DNA of 64,000 bases from Aminicella lysinilytica (GTDB lineage Bacteria > Bacillota > Clostridia > Peptostreptococcales > Anaerovoracaceae), in contig NZ_SNXO01000001.1 of the NCBI RefSeq assembly GCF_004362975.1, positions 1 through 64,000 of the forward strand, given 5' to 3'. Shown here in pieces: positions 35,216 to 44,379 of this stretch. Both the position numbers and the translations under genes were made by a program. Each line of letters starts with the position of its first letter. Positions within the stretch are counted from its first letter, which is position 1. The notes beneath the pieces were generated by a model, which was given only the letters and a program-made list of their open reading frames with translations, made no database searches and was not told the origin of the DNA.

Positions 35216-35934
35216 AGCGGCGTCTCCCCAAGATGCTTTTTGACGAAATAATTAGTATACATATCTATTATCTCCTTTTTCCCGTGAGCCCTGATAGGCA
35301 CCCTGCTGCCGTCATTCATGAGAAAATCATCCTCCGCATATTTCACATAGTCCATATTCACCAGATAACTTTTGTGGCAGCGGATGAACCTTGGATCATC
35401 CAATTCCAAGTCGTCCAGTTTGCAGTAGCTGGTCTCCTCGTGACCGTCGGCCAGATGGATCGTCACGACATGGCCGTGACTCTCGGCAGAAACTATGTCC
35501 CGGTACTCGTAATACCTTAAGCGGCCTTTTTGTTTGAGGGCCAGACTTTTCGACACCTCCGCCCTGGTCAGTTTGTCCAGGATCAGGTGCAGGCGTTCCG
35601 TGTTCACAGGCTTTACGAGATAGCCGACCGCTTCCACCTCGTAACTTTCTATAGCAAAATCCTTGCTGTTGGTGAGGAAGGCAATGGGCACGCGTCTGTC
35701 GATCTGGCGGATGGCTTTGGCCGCGTCGAAGCCGTTCATATCGTCCATGAATATATCCATGAGCAAAAGGTCGAACCTGGCGAGGCCGTCGATGTAATCG
35801 TCCAGGAGTTTCTTGCCGGAGTCGTACTCGTAGGCTTTGTATTCGATGTCGGACCCGCTGAAGTACTCGCACAAAATGTCGCTCAGGGCGTCTCTCTCAT
35901 ATTTCTGGTTGTCGCAGATAACTATGTTGAACAT
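35212..35934 (-). CDS. LytTR-family response regulator
   Basis: A 241-residue regulator. The receiver domain (residues 1-120) has the acidic pair, the phospho-acceptor in LLLMDIFMDDMNGFDAA and the conserved lysine in GYLVKPV. The C-terminal LytTR DNA-binding domain has YYEYRDIVSAESHGHVVTIH and FIRCHKSYLVNMDYV. The ATG at 35934 follows GAGGTTAAA; an upstream in-frame extension reaches into the promoter region and is rejected. Partner of the GHKL kinase. It may control the divergent nhaC gene or itself. Confidence 0.9.
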   Translation of the reverse strand: MFNIVICDNQKYERDALSDILCEYFSGSDIEYKAYEYDSGKKLLDDYIDGLARFDLLLMDIFMDDMNGFDAAKAIRQIDRRVPIAFLTNSKDFAIESYEVEAVGYLVKPVNTERLHLILDKLTRAEVSKSLALKQKGRLRYYEYRDIVSAESHGHVVTIHLADGHEETSYCKLDDLELDDPRFIRCHKSYLVNMDYVKYAEDDFLMNDGSRVPIRAHGKKEIIDMYTNYFVKKHLGETPL

Positions 35935-36154
35935 TTTAACCTCAATTATCTCTGATACTATAGTTGGCAGTTCTATAAATATATCATTTTCACGAGATTT
36001 TTTCAACGCTAATCAGAAATATAGAAATTATCAGACAACGATTTTGATGAAAAACCTTCCGATTTTGATGAGTGCGTTTTCTGAATCTTTAGATATGGTA
36101 ATGTATATATATCAATTTTTTCAATATTATCAATATTATAACAAGGAGAAAAGA

Positions 36155-37645
36155 ATGGCAGACAAAGAAAAGAAAGTACGGGTGCCGCGTACGCCAAAGG
36201 TTTATCAGGCACTTATCACATTCGGCATTTTAATTGTCGTAATGGCGGTCGCAATTATCGTATACGGCTCTCCGGTACATGTTCCAATGTTCATCGGAGT
36301 TATCGTAGCAGCCTGCATGTCGTTATACCTGGGATATGACTGGGGTTTCATCGAAAAGGCAATGATGGATGGAATATATAACGCCCTTCAGGCTATTATC
36401 ATACTTATTATCGTAGGAATCCTCATCGGAGTGTGGATCGTCGGAGGAATCGTACCGGCAATGATCTATTACGGCCTCAAACTTCTGTCGCCGTCAATAT
36501 TCCTGGTAGCAGCTCTTCTGATCTGCTCCATTACATCCCTGGCAACAGGTTCGTCATGGGGAACTATGGGAACTATGGGTCTTGCCCTCATGGGAATCGC
36601 TACGGGCCTGGGAATACCTGCGCCAATGGCGGCCGGAGCTATCATATCCGGAGCATACTTCGGCGACAAAATGTCACCTTTGTCAGATACGACGAATCTG
36701 GCTCCTGCTATGGCAGGCACTGACGTTATCACTCACGTTAAGTTCATGATGCTCCCTACGGGAGTTGCTTACGCAATTTCCATCGTAGCCTTCGGCATTA
36801 TGGGATTCATGCACACATCCAATACCGGTGGAGCAGACCTGTCTTCTATTAAGGAGATGAGCGATGGCCTTTCCGGCATGTTCAACATCAACCCGCTTCT
36901 GCTTCTGCCGCCTATTATCGTAATAGGAGCTGTAGCAATGAAGATACCTGCGATTCCGGGAATCACTCTGGGAATCATTTCCGGAGCGATCATAGGTATG
37001 ATTTTCCAGGGAGATGCTTCATCTTTCGGAGTAATACTGGATGCAGGAATGAATGGATATACAAGTAACAGCGGAATCAAATCTATCGACAGCCTCCTGA
37101 GCACAGGCGGTATCAGCAACATGATGTATTCTGTTTCCCTGACAATGATCGCCATGATGTTCGGCGGTATTATGGAGAAAACCAAACAGCTGGACGTTAT
37201 AGTAGAAAAGATCCTGCGCATTGCCAAGAGACCTGCTACTCTAGTGCTGACTACAGAGGCTACCTGCCTGCTGAGCAACATCACTATGCCGGAGCAGTAC
37301 ATTTCTATCGTAGTACCTGGCAGAATGTATGCGAAATCATATAAGAATATGGGACTTCATCCTAAGACTCTTTCCAACGCTTTGGAAGGATCAGGAACAG
37401 TTACTTCAGCTCTGGTTCCTTGGAACACATGCGGAGTTTATATCCTGGCAACATTGGGAGTTTCAACATTCCAGTACTTCCCATATGCGATCTTCAATAT
37501 TGCAATGCCTATCACAGTTGCAGTAATGGCATTCATGGGTCTGACTCTTGCTGACAAGGACGGATACAGAATGACTAAGAGAGCCCAGGCTAAGAAAGCA
37601 GCTGACATGGCTCAGAGAGAAGAAGCAGAAGATCTGGAAGCATAA
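36155..37645 (+). CDS. nhaC: NhaC-family Na+/H+ antiporter
   Basis: An integral membrane protein of 496 residues with about 12 helices. Family segments include SLATGSSWGTMGTMGLALM, SGAYFGDKMSPLSDTTNLAP and LSNITMPEQYISIVVPGRMY. It probably exchanges sodium for protons, or a carboxylate pair such as malate/lactate as in MleN relatives. The ATG at 36155 follows AAGGAGAAAAG; a long in-frame extension upstream overlaps the divergent regulator and is not used. Codon bias resembles that of well expressed genes. RNA element copy 3 begins 4 nt after its stop codon. Confidence 0.88.
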   Translation: MADKEKKVRVPRTPKVYQALITFGILIVVMAVAIIVYGSPVHVPMFIGVIVAACMSLYLGYDWGFIEKAMMDGIYNALQAIIILIIVGILIGVWIVGGIVPAMIYYGLKLLSPSIFLVAALLICSITSLATGSSWGTMGTMGLALMGIATGLGIPAPMAAGAIISGAYFGDKMSPLSDTTNLAPAMAGTDVITHVKFMMLPTGVAYAISIVAFGIMGFMHTSNTGGADLSSIKEMSDGLSGMFNINPLLLLPPIIVIGAVAMKIPAIPGITLGIISGAIIGMIFQGDASSFGVILDAGMNGYTSNSGIKSIDSLLSTGGISNMMYSVSLTMIAMMFGGIMEKTKQLDVIVEKILRIAKRPATLVLTTEATCLLSNITMPEQYISIVVPGRMYAKSYKNMGLHPKTLSNALEGSGTVTSALVPWNTCGVYILATLGVSTFQYFPYAIFNIAMPITVAVMAFMGLTLADKDGYRMTKRAQAKKAADMAQREEAEDLEA

Positions 37646-37648
37646 AAT

Positions 37649-37928
37649 GTGCAGACTACGAAGGTCCTCGTTTGTCCTCGTGCGCGAACAGCCATATAGT
37701 CTCACTCACGAAGAATAGAACACGTTACGAACTAGGCGAAATCTTAAAATTTTCTTTGAAAATTTAAATGGTGACATTGTCGGAATAATTGTACAAGTGC
37801 ATTATTCCGCCTTTGCCACCATTTATTTCGCCGTCAAACAGCGTAACGTGTTTTTCTATTCTTCTTGCCCGTTTGCGACTATGGCTGTATCTGCTCCTGC
37901 GGAATCACTCGGGCCTTTGTGTCTGCAC
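37649..37928 (+). ncRNA. rod-shaped structured RNA element, copy 3
   Basis: Third copy, and the most diverged, starting just after the nhaC stop. Helices: 37649-37656/37921-37928, 37688-37695 plus 37696-37701 with 37877-37888 (12 bp), 37710-37718/37856-37864 (9 bp), 37719-37729/37842-37852 (11 bp), 37735-37742/37825-37832, side hairpin 37744-37754/37758-37767, and an apical arm with 37782-37789/37801-37808. Compared with copy 2, helix 37719-37729 reads AACACGTTACG instead of AATGTGCTGCG and its partner changes to match. The conserved boxes GTCCTCGTGCG, CTCACTCACGAAG and CTCCTGCGGAATCAC remain. Confidence 0.72.
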
Positions 37929-37979
37929 TAGTCGTTTCCTTAGAAACAGAAACAATAAACTGTATTTCACCATCTATGA

Positions 37980-38288
37980 CTAATTAAACAGTTTGGTGTA
38001 TTCTGTTTGTGTGTCGGCAATATGGTAGATAAAGACAGTATCATCGATTACTCGATAGATGATTACGTGTTTTTTACATATGACCATGCGGTAGCCAGTT
38101 CTATTTAGCCATTCATCAGGTGTCAGTGAACCGGACATAGGAAATTGCTCAAGCCGTTCGATTGCATCCAAAATATGACCACTGACTTTTATAGCAGTTT
38201 TCATATCGAACAGCACTGCATAATAATCTTCGATCCTTTTTAAATCTTCCCAGGCAGATGGGAGAATTTTTACGTTATTCATCTTCAA
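37980..38288 (-). CDS. RelE/ParE-family toxin
   Basis: A 102-residue protein of the RelE/ParE fold. Recognisable segments are ILPSAWEDLKRIEDYYAV at the N-terminus and YRMVICKKHVIIYRVIDDTVFIYHI near the C-terminus. It probably inhibits growth as an mRNA interferase or gyrase poison; which of the two cannot be told from sequence. It overlaps the upstream antitoxin gene by 14 nt, the usual arrangement. Confidence 0.88.
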   Translation of the reverse strand: MKMNNVKILPSAWEDLKRIEDYYAVLFDMKTAIKVSGHILDAIERLEQFPMSGSLTPDEWLNRTGYRMVICKKHVIIYRVIDDTVFIYHIADTQTEYTKLFN

Positions 38289-38541
38289 GTCGTTTCTTCA
38301 GTGCTTCTTTAGCTTCCGAGATGCTCATTGTTTTCTCACCATCTATGCGTTCCTGCTCTGCCTGCAGTATTCTGTTGCGTAACTTAAGAATTTGCTCTCT
38401 TCTTTCAAAGGTATCAATACTCATTAAGACCATGTCGCCTTCTCCGTTTTTAGTGATGTAAATAGGCTCGTGGCTTTCCTTAGCCAGACTGGATATAGAC
38501 GTATAGTCATTCCGTAAAGCTGCAGATGCTTTGATAATCAT
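38275..38541 (-). CDS. Phd/YefM-family antitoxin
   Basis: An 88-residue antitoxin. The N-terminal YefM-type DNA-binding fold (IKASAALRNDYTSISSLAKE, then PIYITKNGEGDMVLMSI) is followed by a charged helical tail that would wrap the toxin. The pair normally represses its own promoter; the 50 bp upstream contain an inverted AT-rich sequence (ATGATATAATTATATCAT, about 38569-38586) that is both a possible operator and near the -10 region. Confidence 0.88.
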   Translation of the reverse strand: MIIKASAALRNDYTSISSLAKESHEPIYITKNGEGDMVLMSIDTFERREQILKLRNRILQAEQERIDGEKTMSISEAKEALKKRLEDE

Positions 38542-38568
38542 GGTGTCACCCTCCCTTATATGCTTTCG

Positions 38569-38586
38569 ATGATATAATTATATCAT
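38569..38586 (-). promoter_or_regulatory. palindromic operator candidate of the toxin-antitoxin pair
   Basis: ATGATATAATTATATCAT is a perfect 18-bp palindrome about 28 bp upstream of the antitoxin start and contains a TATAAT word. Autoregulation by a Phd-type antitoxin at such a site is typical. Confidence 0.55.
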
Positions 38587-38624
38587 AATATTACTATTAT
38601 GTAAATACTCCAGAATTGTAAATC

Positions 38625-39174
38625 AGCAATAAGTTATTAGTAAGAAACTAAGCAACCAAGGCGGAAGGGGCGAAAGCCAGGTCTCCAGTCCCATTGAAGC
38701 AGTTGCATTTGGGCTCCGCGCACGTATTGGTCAAATATCCAAGATGATGGTGCGTATTTTTATTTATTGTAAACCAAATCCGCACTTATTGACTGAATCT
38801 AAGAGGCCAAGGTGCGCAGCGCTAGGATTGATTGGTATAAATAGAAATAAATGGAAGGAACTGGGGAGAGGAAATGCACTCTTTGTCTTCTGAAATGGCT
38901 AATAAGTGCGCAGTAAATCGTTGGAACACCAATATCCGCACCTCCATGCTCTGAGAATCACTGATAAGTGCGGAAACCATATTTGGAACCCACCTTAACG
39001 CACCTTGATCCCTTAATAAGAGGCTATACGTGCGAGTCGCACGTATAGAACCAAATAGCAGATAAAAGGTGCGGACAACGTGTCTAGGATTATGGGTACA
39101 TACCATTATGGGGACCTACCATAATAGCAATAAGTTATCAGTAATAAACCAAGCAACCAGGGCGGAAGGGGCGA
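38625..39174. repeat. 49-bp direct repeats bounding a repeat-rich spacer
   Basis: 38625-38673 and 39126-39174 match at 45 of 49 bases and both contain GCAACCA and GGCGGAAGGGGCGA. They enclose a 450-bp non-coding segment holding the CGCAC/GTGCG array. This looks like a duplicated or inserted unit. No gene is supported between 38542 and 39204. Confidence 0.75.
38719..39073. repeat. array of CGCAC/GTGCG sites in a 31-bp register
   Basis: Cores occur at 38719 (CGCAC), 38750 (GTGCG), 38781 (CGCAC), 38812 (GTGCG), 38906 (GTGCG), 38937 (CGCAC), 38969 (GTGCG), 38999 (CGCAC), 39030 (GTGCG), 39038 (CGCAC) and 39069 (GTGCG). Most neighbours are 30-32 bp apart; the 38812-38906 gap is three periods. Units CGCAC-N26-GTGCG share inner ATTGG and CCAA words and occur in both orientations. 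The pair at 39030-39042 lies within a 25-bp palindrome. Function unknown. Confidence 0.7.
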
Positions 39175-39200
39175 GGACTAGTGAAAGCCTTCGCCCCTTC
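39165..39200 (-). terminator. hairpin after asnB
   Basis: A 10-bp perfect stem (39165-39174 with 39191-39200, GAAGGGGCGA) lies directly downstream of asnB on the minus strand and includes the end of the 49-bp direct repeat. There is no long T run, so its strength as a terminator is uncertain. Confidence 0.5.
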
Positions 39201-39204
39201 TGTC

Positions 39205-40785
39205 TCATATTCCGCTGGCGCCGTAGTTAGCCAGTACCCGCGCTGACGGGTCAGAAACATTACAGCCGCGCCACCTTTTGTTCGGCATCCAGTAGCCGGT
39301 AACCATCTGAGCCTGACCCGGGTAATACCTTTCAAAGAGCATACGGTAAAGTAAAGATTCTTTTGTAAAAGGTTTTGGAGAGGAATACTGCTCTCTGTAA
39401 AAGGCGTACTCGGTGTCAGAGAAATACTCTTCCGCGTATTCCTTCAGATGATCCACCATAGAATGACCTACAGCATCGCTGAAAGCTGCCTTCTCGCGCA
39501 TAAGGATAGAGGTAGGAAGGTAATCACCCTTGAAAGCGCGCCTTAGCAGATACTTACCTTTGCCATAGGTATTCATCTTAAGTTTTGGGTCTATGCTCAT
39601 GACATAGTCCACGAAGTCCAGATCCCCGAAAGGCACACGGGCCTCCAGAGAATTGACTGAGATGCACCTGTCGGCCCGGAGAACATCGTACATGTGAAGC
39701 TCACGGATCCTCTTGGCCGATTCCTCCTGAAAACTCTCAGGATCAGGTGCGAAATCTGTATATTTATAGCCAAACAATTCATCAGAGATCTCGCCGGTGA
39801 GGAGTACCCGGATGTCTGTATGCTCATGTATCCATCTGCACACCAGATACATACCAATAGAGGCTCTGATGGTAGTGATATCATAGGTGCCCAGCAGATG
39901 AACTACTTCAGGCAGAGCAGCCAGCACATCCTGACGAGTGATTATTACCTCGTGATGATTGCTGCCAATGTAATTTGCAACTTCTTTAGCGTATTTAAGG
40001 TCTATAGCATCCTCCGACATGCCTATAGCAAAAGTTTCTATAGGCTTGCGGAGCAGCTTGGCCGATACTGCGCAGACCAGAGAGGAATCGAGTCCGCCGG
40101 ACAAAAGGAAGCCGAGAGGAGCATCGGCGTCCAGCCGCTTTTCGATTCCGGCCACCAGCTTATCGTGTATGTTTTCGCAGATCACATCAAGTTTATCGTT
40201 ACGGAATGATGTGACCTCTGTCATGTCACGATAGCAGTGGAACTGACCGTCTGCATAGTAATGACACGGAGGAAATGGCATGATCTTCTTCGCCAGGCCG
40301 ACCAGATTCTTGGCCTCCGAGGCGAAAATTATCGAGCCGGCGCTGTCGTATCCATAGTACAACGGGCGTATGCCGATAGGGTCTCTGGCCGCAACAAGCG
40401 AACCGCGGTCCCCGTCGTAAATGATCAACGCGAACTCCGCGTCGAGCATCTGAAACATGTCCGTGCCATACTCTTTGTACAAAGGTAACAGCACTTCGCA
40501 GTCAGAATCACTTCGAAAAGTGTATCCCTTTTGTTCCAGCTGAGAACGAAACCCGCGGAATCCGTAGATCTCACCGTTGCATACTATGTGATTATTCAGG
40601 AGAGAAAAAGGTTGCATGCCTGCTTCCGTCAGACCCATAATAGCCAGCCGATGAAAGCCAAGCATACCCGGGTTTAATGCAACGGTCCGAGACATATCCG
40701 GACCCCGTGAAATCGTTTCGTCGAAGCCGCCTTTGAAATCCTCAGGACTCAGGGCGTCTCCGGCATATCCCATTATTGAACACAT
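39205..40785 (-). CDS. asnB: asparagine synthetase (glutamine-hydrolysing)
   Basis: Makes asparagine from aspartate, glutamine and ATP; 526 residues. The start at 40785 exposes the catalytic Cys2 (MCSIMGYAG) of the class-II amidotransferase domain. The synthetase domain has the PP-loop LLSGGLDSSLVCA and the SLEARVPFGDLDFVDYVMSI segment. GGAGGTAGCGCAA precedes the ATG. It follows the type III glutamine synthetase gene by 15 nt, so the two form a nitrogen-assimilation operon that could be shared in control. Confidence 0.95.
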   Translation of the reverse strand: MCSIMGYAGDALSPEDFKGGFDETISRGPDMSRTVALNPGMLGFHRLAIMGLTEAGMQPFSLLNNHIVCNGEIYGFRGFRSQLEQKGYTFRSDSDCEVLLPLYKEYGTDMFQMLDAEFALIIYDGDRGSLVAARDPIGIRPLYYGYDSAGSIIFASEAKNLVGLAKKIMPFPPCHYYADGQFHCYRDMTEVTSFRNDKLDVICENIHDKLVAGIEKRLDADAPLGFLLSGGLDSSLVCAVSAKLLRKPIETFAIGMSEDAIDLKYAKEVANYIGSNHHEVIITRQDVLAALPEVVHLLGTYDITTIRASIGMYLVCRWIHEHTDIRVLLTGEISDELFGYKYTDFAPDPESFQEESAKRIRELHMYDVLRADRCISVNSLEARVPFGDLDFVDYVMSIDPKLKMNTYGKGKYLLRRAFKGDYLPTSILMREKAAFSDAVGHSMVDHLKEYAEEYFSDTEYAFYREQYSSPKPFTKESLLYRMLFERYYPGQAQMVTGYWMPNKRWRGCNVSDPSARVLANYGASGI

Positions 40786-40800
40786 TTGCGCTACCTCCAA

Positions 40801-42888
40801 TTATCTGATGCCAAACAGCAGATGACCGTACGAAGGGTATGGCCAGTAAGTTTTGGCTGTGATGGTTTCTAATTCGTCGATGACTACACGCAGCTCCGAC
40901 ATAGATATAAATACCTTATCATGGTAATATTTGCCCAGCTCCGTTACATCAGTTATCTCCTTGGCGTTCATTACTGCGTCTTCCAGAATGCCTACCTTCT
41001 TGTAGGCCGATTTCAGCAGGGCTGATACTTTGGTGAGGAGTTCTTCCTCATATATGCAGCAGATATCCGGGGAGACCTTATGCTTCGAGGTTATGGTGTC
41101 TGCCAGTTCCCGTGAGAAGAGGCTGACGGCCGGAAGCATTTCCTTTCTGCCCATTTCTATCATAGTCAGGGCCTCTATATTTATTACCTTGCAGTAGCCT
41201 TCCATGAGGATCTCGTAGCGGGATTCCATTTCCGCTCTACTGAGGACTTTCTGCTTTGTAAACACATCTACATTTTTTTCATGAAGGAAGTACGGCAGAC
41301 ATTCAGGCGTGGACTTGAGATTAAGCAGCCCACGGCCTTCAGCCTCCTTGATCCAGTTTTCATCGTAACCGTTTCCATTGAAGAGGATACGCTTGTGGTC
41401 TCTGATGGTCTTCTTGATAAGTTCGTCCAATGCTTCCTGGAAGTCTGAAACTCCCTCCAGGCTGTCTGCAAACTGGCCAAGTTCCTCGGCGACTATGGTG
41501 TTCAGCACCACGTTAGGCCCCGACAGTGACAGGGACGAACCCAGCATCCTGAATTCAAATCGATTTCCCGTAAAGGCGAAAGGCGATGTCCTGTTTCTGT
41601 CCGTAGTGTCCTTAGGGAACTTCGGCAGAATATGAACGCCTATTTTCATAAGCTCCTTTTCCTTGCTGCCGTACGGCGTCTCCGTTTCAATGGCTCTCAG
41701 TATGCCCTCCAGTTCTTCGCCGATGAAGATTGACACGATGGCCGGCGGAGCTTCATTGGCACCCAGCCTGTGGTCGTTGCCGGCGGAGGCCACGGAGATC
41801 CTCAGCAGATCCTGATACTCGTCTACAGCCTTAATGATAGCACTGAGGAAAAGCAGGAACTGGGCGTTTTCGTAAGGCGTATCGCCGGGCTCCAGCAGAT
41901 TCACGCCGGTGTTTGTGGACAGGGACCAGTTGTTATGCTTGCCGCTGCCGTTGACTCCTGCGAAAGGTTTCTCATGGAGGAGACAGACCATGCCGTGCTT
42001 CTTGGCGATTTTCTGCATGAGTTCCATAGTAAGCTGATTGTGATCCACGGCGATATTCGTCGTAGTGAATATTGGAGCCAGCTCGTGCTGTGACGGAGCA
42101 ACTTCATTATGCTCAGTCTTGGCCAGTATACCCAGCTTCCAGCATTCCTCGTGGAGCTCCTTCATGAAGGCCTGCACCTGAGGCTTGATGACGCCGAAGT
42201 AATGATCCTCCAGCTCCTGACCCTTAGGCGGTTTGGCGCCGAACAAAGTGCGGCCTGTATATATCAGATCTTTTCTCTGATCGTAAATGTCTTTATCTAT
42301 GAGGAAATATTCCTGCTCGGGGCCGACGGTGGTCCGGACCGATGTGACCTCCTCGTTGCCGAAAAGCTTCAAAACTCTCAGGGCCTGTCTGTTGATGGCC
42401 TCCATGGAGCGAAGCAGGGGTGTTTTCTTGTCCAGGGCTTCGCCGCTGTAGGAACAAAAAGCAGTCGGTATGCAAAGGACGTCCTCTTTTATAAATGCGT
42501 AGGATGACGGATCCCAGGCCGTATAGCCTCTGGCCTCAAAGGTGGCGCGCAGGCCTCCTGATGGAAAACTGGATGCGTCGGGTTCTCCCTGCACCAGCTC
42601 TTTGCCGGAGAATTCCATGATGACCTTGCCGTCGCCGGCCGGTTCGATGAAACTATCATGCTTTTCGGCTGTGATGCCGGTCATTGGCTGGAACCAGTGG
42701 GTGAAATGTGTAGCACCCTTTTCTACAGCCCAGTCCTTCATGGCGTTGGCCACAATATTGGCGGCTGCCGGATCAAGTTTCTTTCCGTTCTTGATGGTGC
42801 GCTGCACCTGCCTGTAGGTCTCCTTAGGCAGCCTGTCTCTCATGACAGTGTCGTTGAATACCATGGACCCGAACAATTCTGCTATCAT
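40801..42888 (-). CDS. glnN: glutamine synthetase, type III
   Basis: A 695-residue type III enzyme that makes glutamine from glutamate and ammonia. Size and motifs fit the GSIII family: [51 protein letters not shown] and [21 protein letters not shown]. The start at 42888 ([11 protein letters not shown]) follows GGAAAGGAAGTTAAGTAAT; a 12-residue extension upstream overlaps the leader. A leader with an intrinsic-terminator hairpin precedes it, suggesting control by antitermination. It is divergent from a type I glutamine synthetase and co-transcribed with asnB. Confidence 0.94.
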   Translation of the reverse strand: MIAELFGSMVFNDTVMRDRLPKETYRQVQRTIKNGKKLDPAAANIVANAMKDWAVEKGATHFTHWFQPMTGITAEKHDSFIEPAGDGKVIMEFSGKELVQGEPDASSFPSGGLRATFEARGYTAWDPSSYAFIKEDVLCIPTAFCSYSGEALDKKTPLLRSMEAINRQALRVLKLFGNEEVTSVRTTVGPEQEYFLIDKDIYDQRKDLIYTGRTLFGAKPPKGQELEDHYFGVIKPQVQAFMKELHEECWKLGILAKTEHNEVAPSQHELAPIFTTTNIAVDHNQLTMELMQKIAKKHGMVCLLHEKPFAGVNGSGKHNNWSLSTNTGVNLLEPGDTPYENAQFLLFLSAIIKAVDEYQDLLRISVASAGNDHRLGANEAPPAIVSIFIGEELEGILRAIETETPYGSKEKELMKIGVHILPKFPKDTTDRNRTSPFAFTGNRFEFRMLGSSLSLSGPNVVLNTIVAEELGQFADSLEGVSDFQEALDELIKKTIRDHKRILFNGNGYDENWIKEAEGRGLLNLKSTPECLPYFLHEKNVDVFTKQKVLSRAEMESRYEILMEGYCKVINIEALTMIEMGRKEMLPAVSLFSRELADTITSKHKVSPDICCIYEEELLTKVSALLKSAYKKVGILEDAVMNAKEITDVTELGKYYHDKVFISMSELRVVIDELETITAKTYWPYPSYGHLLFGIR

Positions 42889-42910
42889 ATTACTTAACTT
42901 CCTTTCCAAA

Positions 42911-42958
42911 AATATAAAAAACAACGGCGCATAAGGAGGATTCCATACGACGCCGTTG
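42911..42958 (-). terminator. leader hairpin/attenuator of the glnN-asnB operon
   Basis: On the minus strand CAACGGCG and CGCCGTTG form an 8-bp stem with a 21-nt loop, followed at once by TTTTTT, ending 22 nt before the glnN ATG. The 5' arm is preceded by a second CAACGG, which allows alternative pairing registers. Its position inside the 5' leader marks it as a likely attenuator. An ANTAR antiterminator gene nearby is a candidate regulator, though the classical double hexaloop was not found. Confidence 0.6.
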
Positions 42959-43002
42959 CCGTTGCTTTTTACTTTACTTTTTCTTATTTCTAGGATGTGC
43001 CC

Positions 43003-43031
43003 ATTCTACAACGATATTTGGTATTTGTCAA
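43003..43031 (-). promoter_or_regulatory. glnN promoter
   Basis: On the minus strand TTGACA (43031-43026), a 17-bp spacer and TAGAAT (43008-43003) make a near-consensus promoter. A leader of about 108 nt follows to the glnN start. Confidence 0.8.
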
Positions 43032-43059
43032 CAGTATTTTATAAAAAAGTTTGTTTATA

Positions 43060-43088
43060 TTGACAAATTTATAAATCAGGAATAAAAT
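43060..43088 (+). promoter_or_regulatory. type I glutamine synthetase promoter
   Basis: TTGACA (43060-43065), a 17-bp spacer and TAAAAT (43083-43088) lie 36 bp upstream of the glnA start. The two divergent -35 boxes are 28 bp apart. Confidence 0.8.
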
Positions 43089-43124
43089 ATCCCTAAATTA
43101 TTTTTTTGAAAAAGGAGAGAGATC

Positions 43125-44324
43125 ATGTATTCTTACGAAGATATAATGACATTCGTAGAGGAAGAAGATGTAAGATTCATAAGGCTTGCATTCTGCGATG
43201 TCAAAGGGGTACAGAAGAATATCGCCATAATGCCGGGAGAACTTAAGCGGGCCTTTGAAAGCGGCATTTCCTTCGATGCCTCGGCTATAGAGGGCTTCGG
43301 CGCAGAAACAAAATCAGACTTATTTTTGTTCCCGGATCCCCAGACCCTGGTGACTTTGCCATGGAGGCCGACCGAAGGCAGAGTGGTGCGCATGTTCTGC
43401 GACATCAGACACCCGGACGGGTCGCCCTTTGCCCTGGATGGCAGGCGTATACTCGCAGACGCAGTGGAGGCCGCCGCCGCAGAAGGTATTAAGTGTTTCT
43501 TCGGCGCGGAGTTTGAATTCTATCTTTTCAAGACGGACGATGACGGAAATCCTACTATTTCCCCTTATGACAGCGCCGGATATTTCGATATAGCTCCGGC
43601 GGACAGAGGCGAGAATATCAGAAGAGAAATCTGCATCAACCTGGACGAAATGGGCATCAGACCCGAGGCATCCCATCATGAAGAGGGACCGGGCCAGCAG
43701 GAAATCGACTTCAAGTTTTCCGATCCCCTTTCGGCTGCAGATAACGCCACTGCCTTCAAGAATGTAGTGAAGATGATCGCCATGGCCAATGGGGCGGCAG
43801 CTGATTTTTCGCCGAGGCCTCTGGATGGCAAGAGCGGCAACGGCATGCATATCAATATGTCTGTCAGTTCTGATGACGGGCGTGATGTGCAGGAGCAGTT
43901 CATGGCCGGGATCATGGAGCATATCAGGGAAATCACATATTTTCTAGATCCTCTGGAAAGCTCTTACGCACGGCTTGGAGAGTTTAAGGCACCTAAGTTC
44001 GTGACCTGGTCGCCTGAGAACAGATCGCAGCTCATAAGGATACCGGCTGCAGCTCCAGAAAACCGCCGCATCGAGCTAAGGTCGCCGGATCCTGCGGCTA
44101 ATCCGTATATTGCCTACGCTCTGCTGATTTACGCGGGCATAGACGGTATAGAAAGAGAACTTGCGGCCTGCGAACCTTCAAATACTAATCTTTACAGGGC
44201 TGAGGAAGCGGATACCCGCGGCCTTGGAAAATTGCCGGAGACTCTGGAGGAAGCAAGGCAGCTGGCCAAGTCCAGCGCCATTGTAAGGGAAGTCCTGCCG
44301 GCAGAACTGGTAGAGCAGATATAG
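43125..44324 (+). CDS. glnA: glutamine synthetase, type I (short alpha-like form)
   Basis: A second glutamine synthetase, 399 residues, shorter than the usual ~440 of GSI. The beta-grasp half is present (RFIRLAFCDVKGVQKNI), as are GAEFEFYLF, HHEEGPGQQEIDF, NGMHINMSV and the ENRRIELRSPDPAANPY region. There is no adenylylation loop, consistent with the alpha-type enzymes of Firmicutes. GGAGAGAGATC precedes the ATG. The gene is followed by an ANTAR regulator after 55 nt, a common clostridial pairing. Having both GSI and GSIII suggests separate regulation. Confidence 0.92.
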   Translation: MYSYEDIMTFVEEEDVRFIRLAFCDVKGVQKNIAIMPGELKRAFESGISFDASAIEGFGAETKSDLFLFPDPQTLVTLPWRPTEGRVVRMFCDIRHPDGSPFALDGRRILADAVEAAAAEGIKCFFGAEFEFYLFKTDDDGNPTISPYDSAGYFDIAPADRGENIRREICINLDEMGIRPEASHHEEGPGQQEIDFKFSDPLSAADNATAFKNVVKMIAMANGAAADFSPRPLDGKSGNGMHINMSVSSDDGRDVQEQFMAGIMEHIREITYFLDPLESSYARLGEFKAPKFVTWSPENRSQLIRIPAAAPENRRIELRSPDPAANPYIAYALLIYAGIDGIERELAACEPSNTNLYRAEEADTRGLGKLPETLEEARQLAKSSAIVREVLPAELVEQI

Positions 44325-44379
44325 GTTGACGCGCCGGACGGTTGCAACTGCCCGGCCTATACAGAGAGGAGAAACTGAC

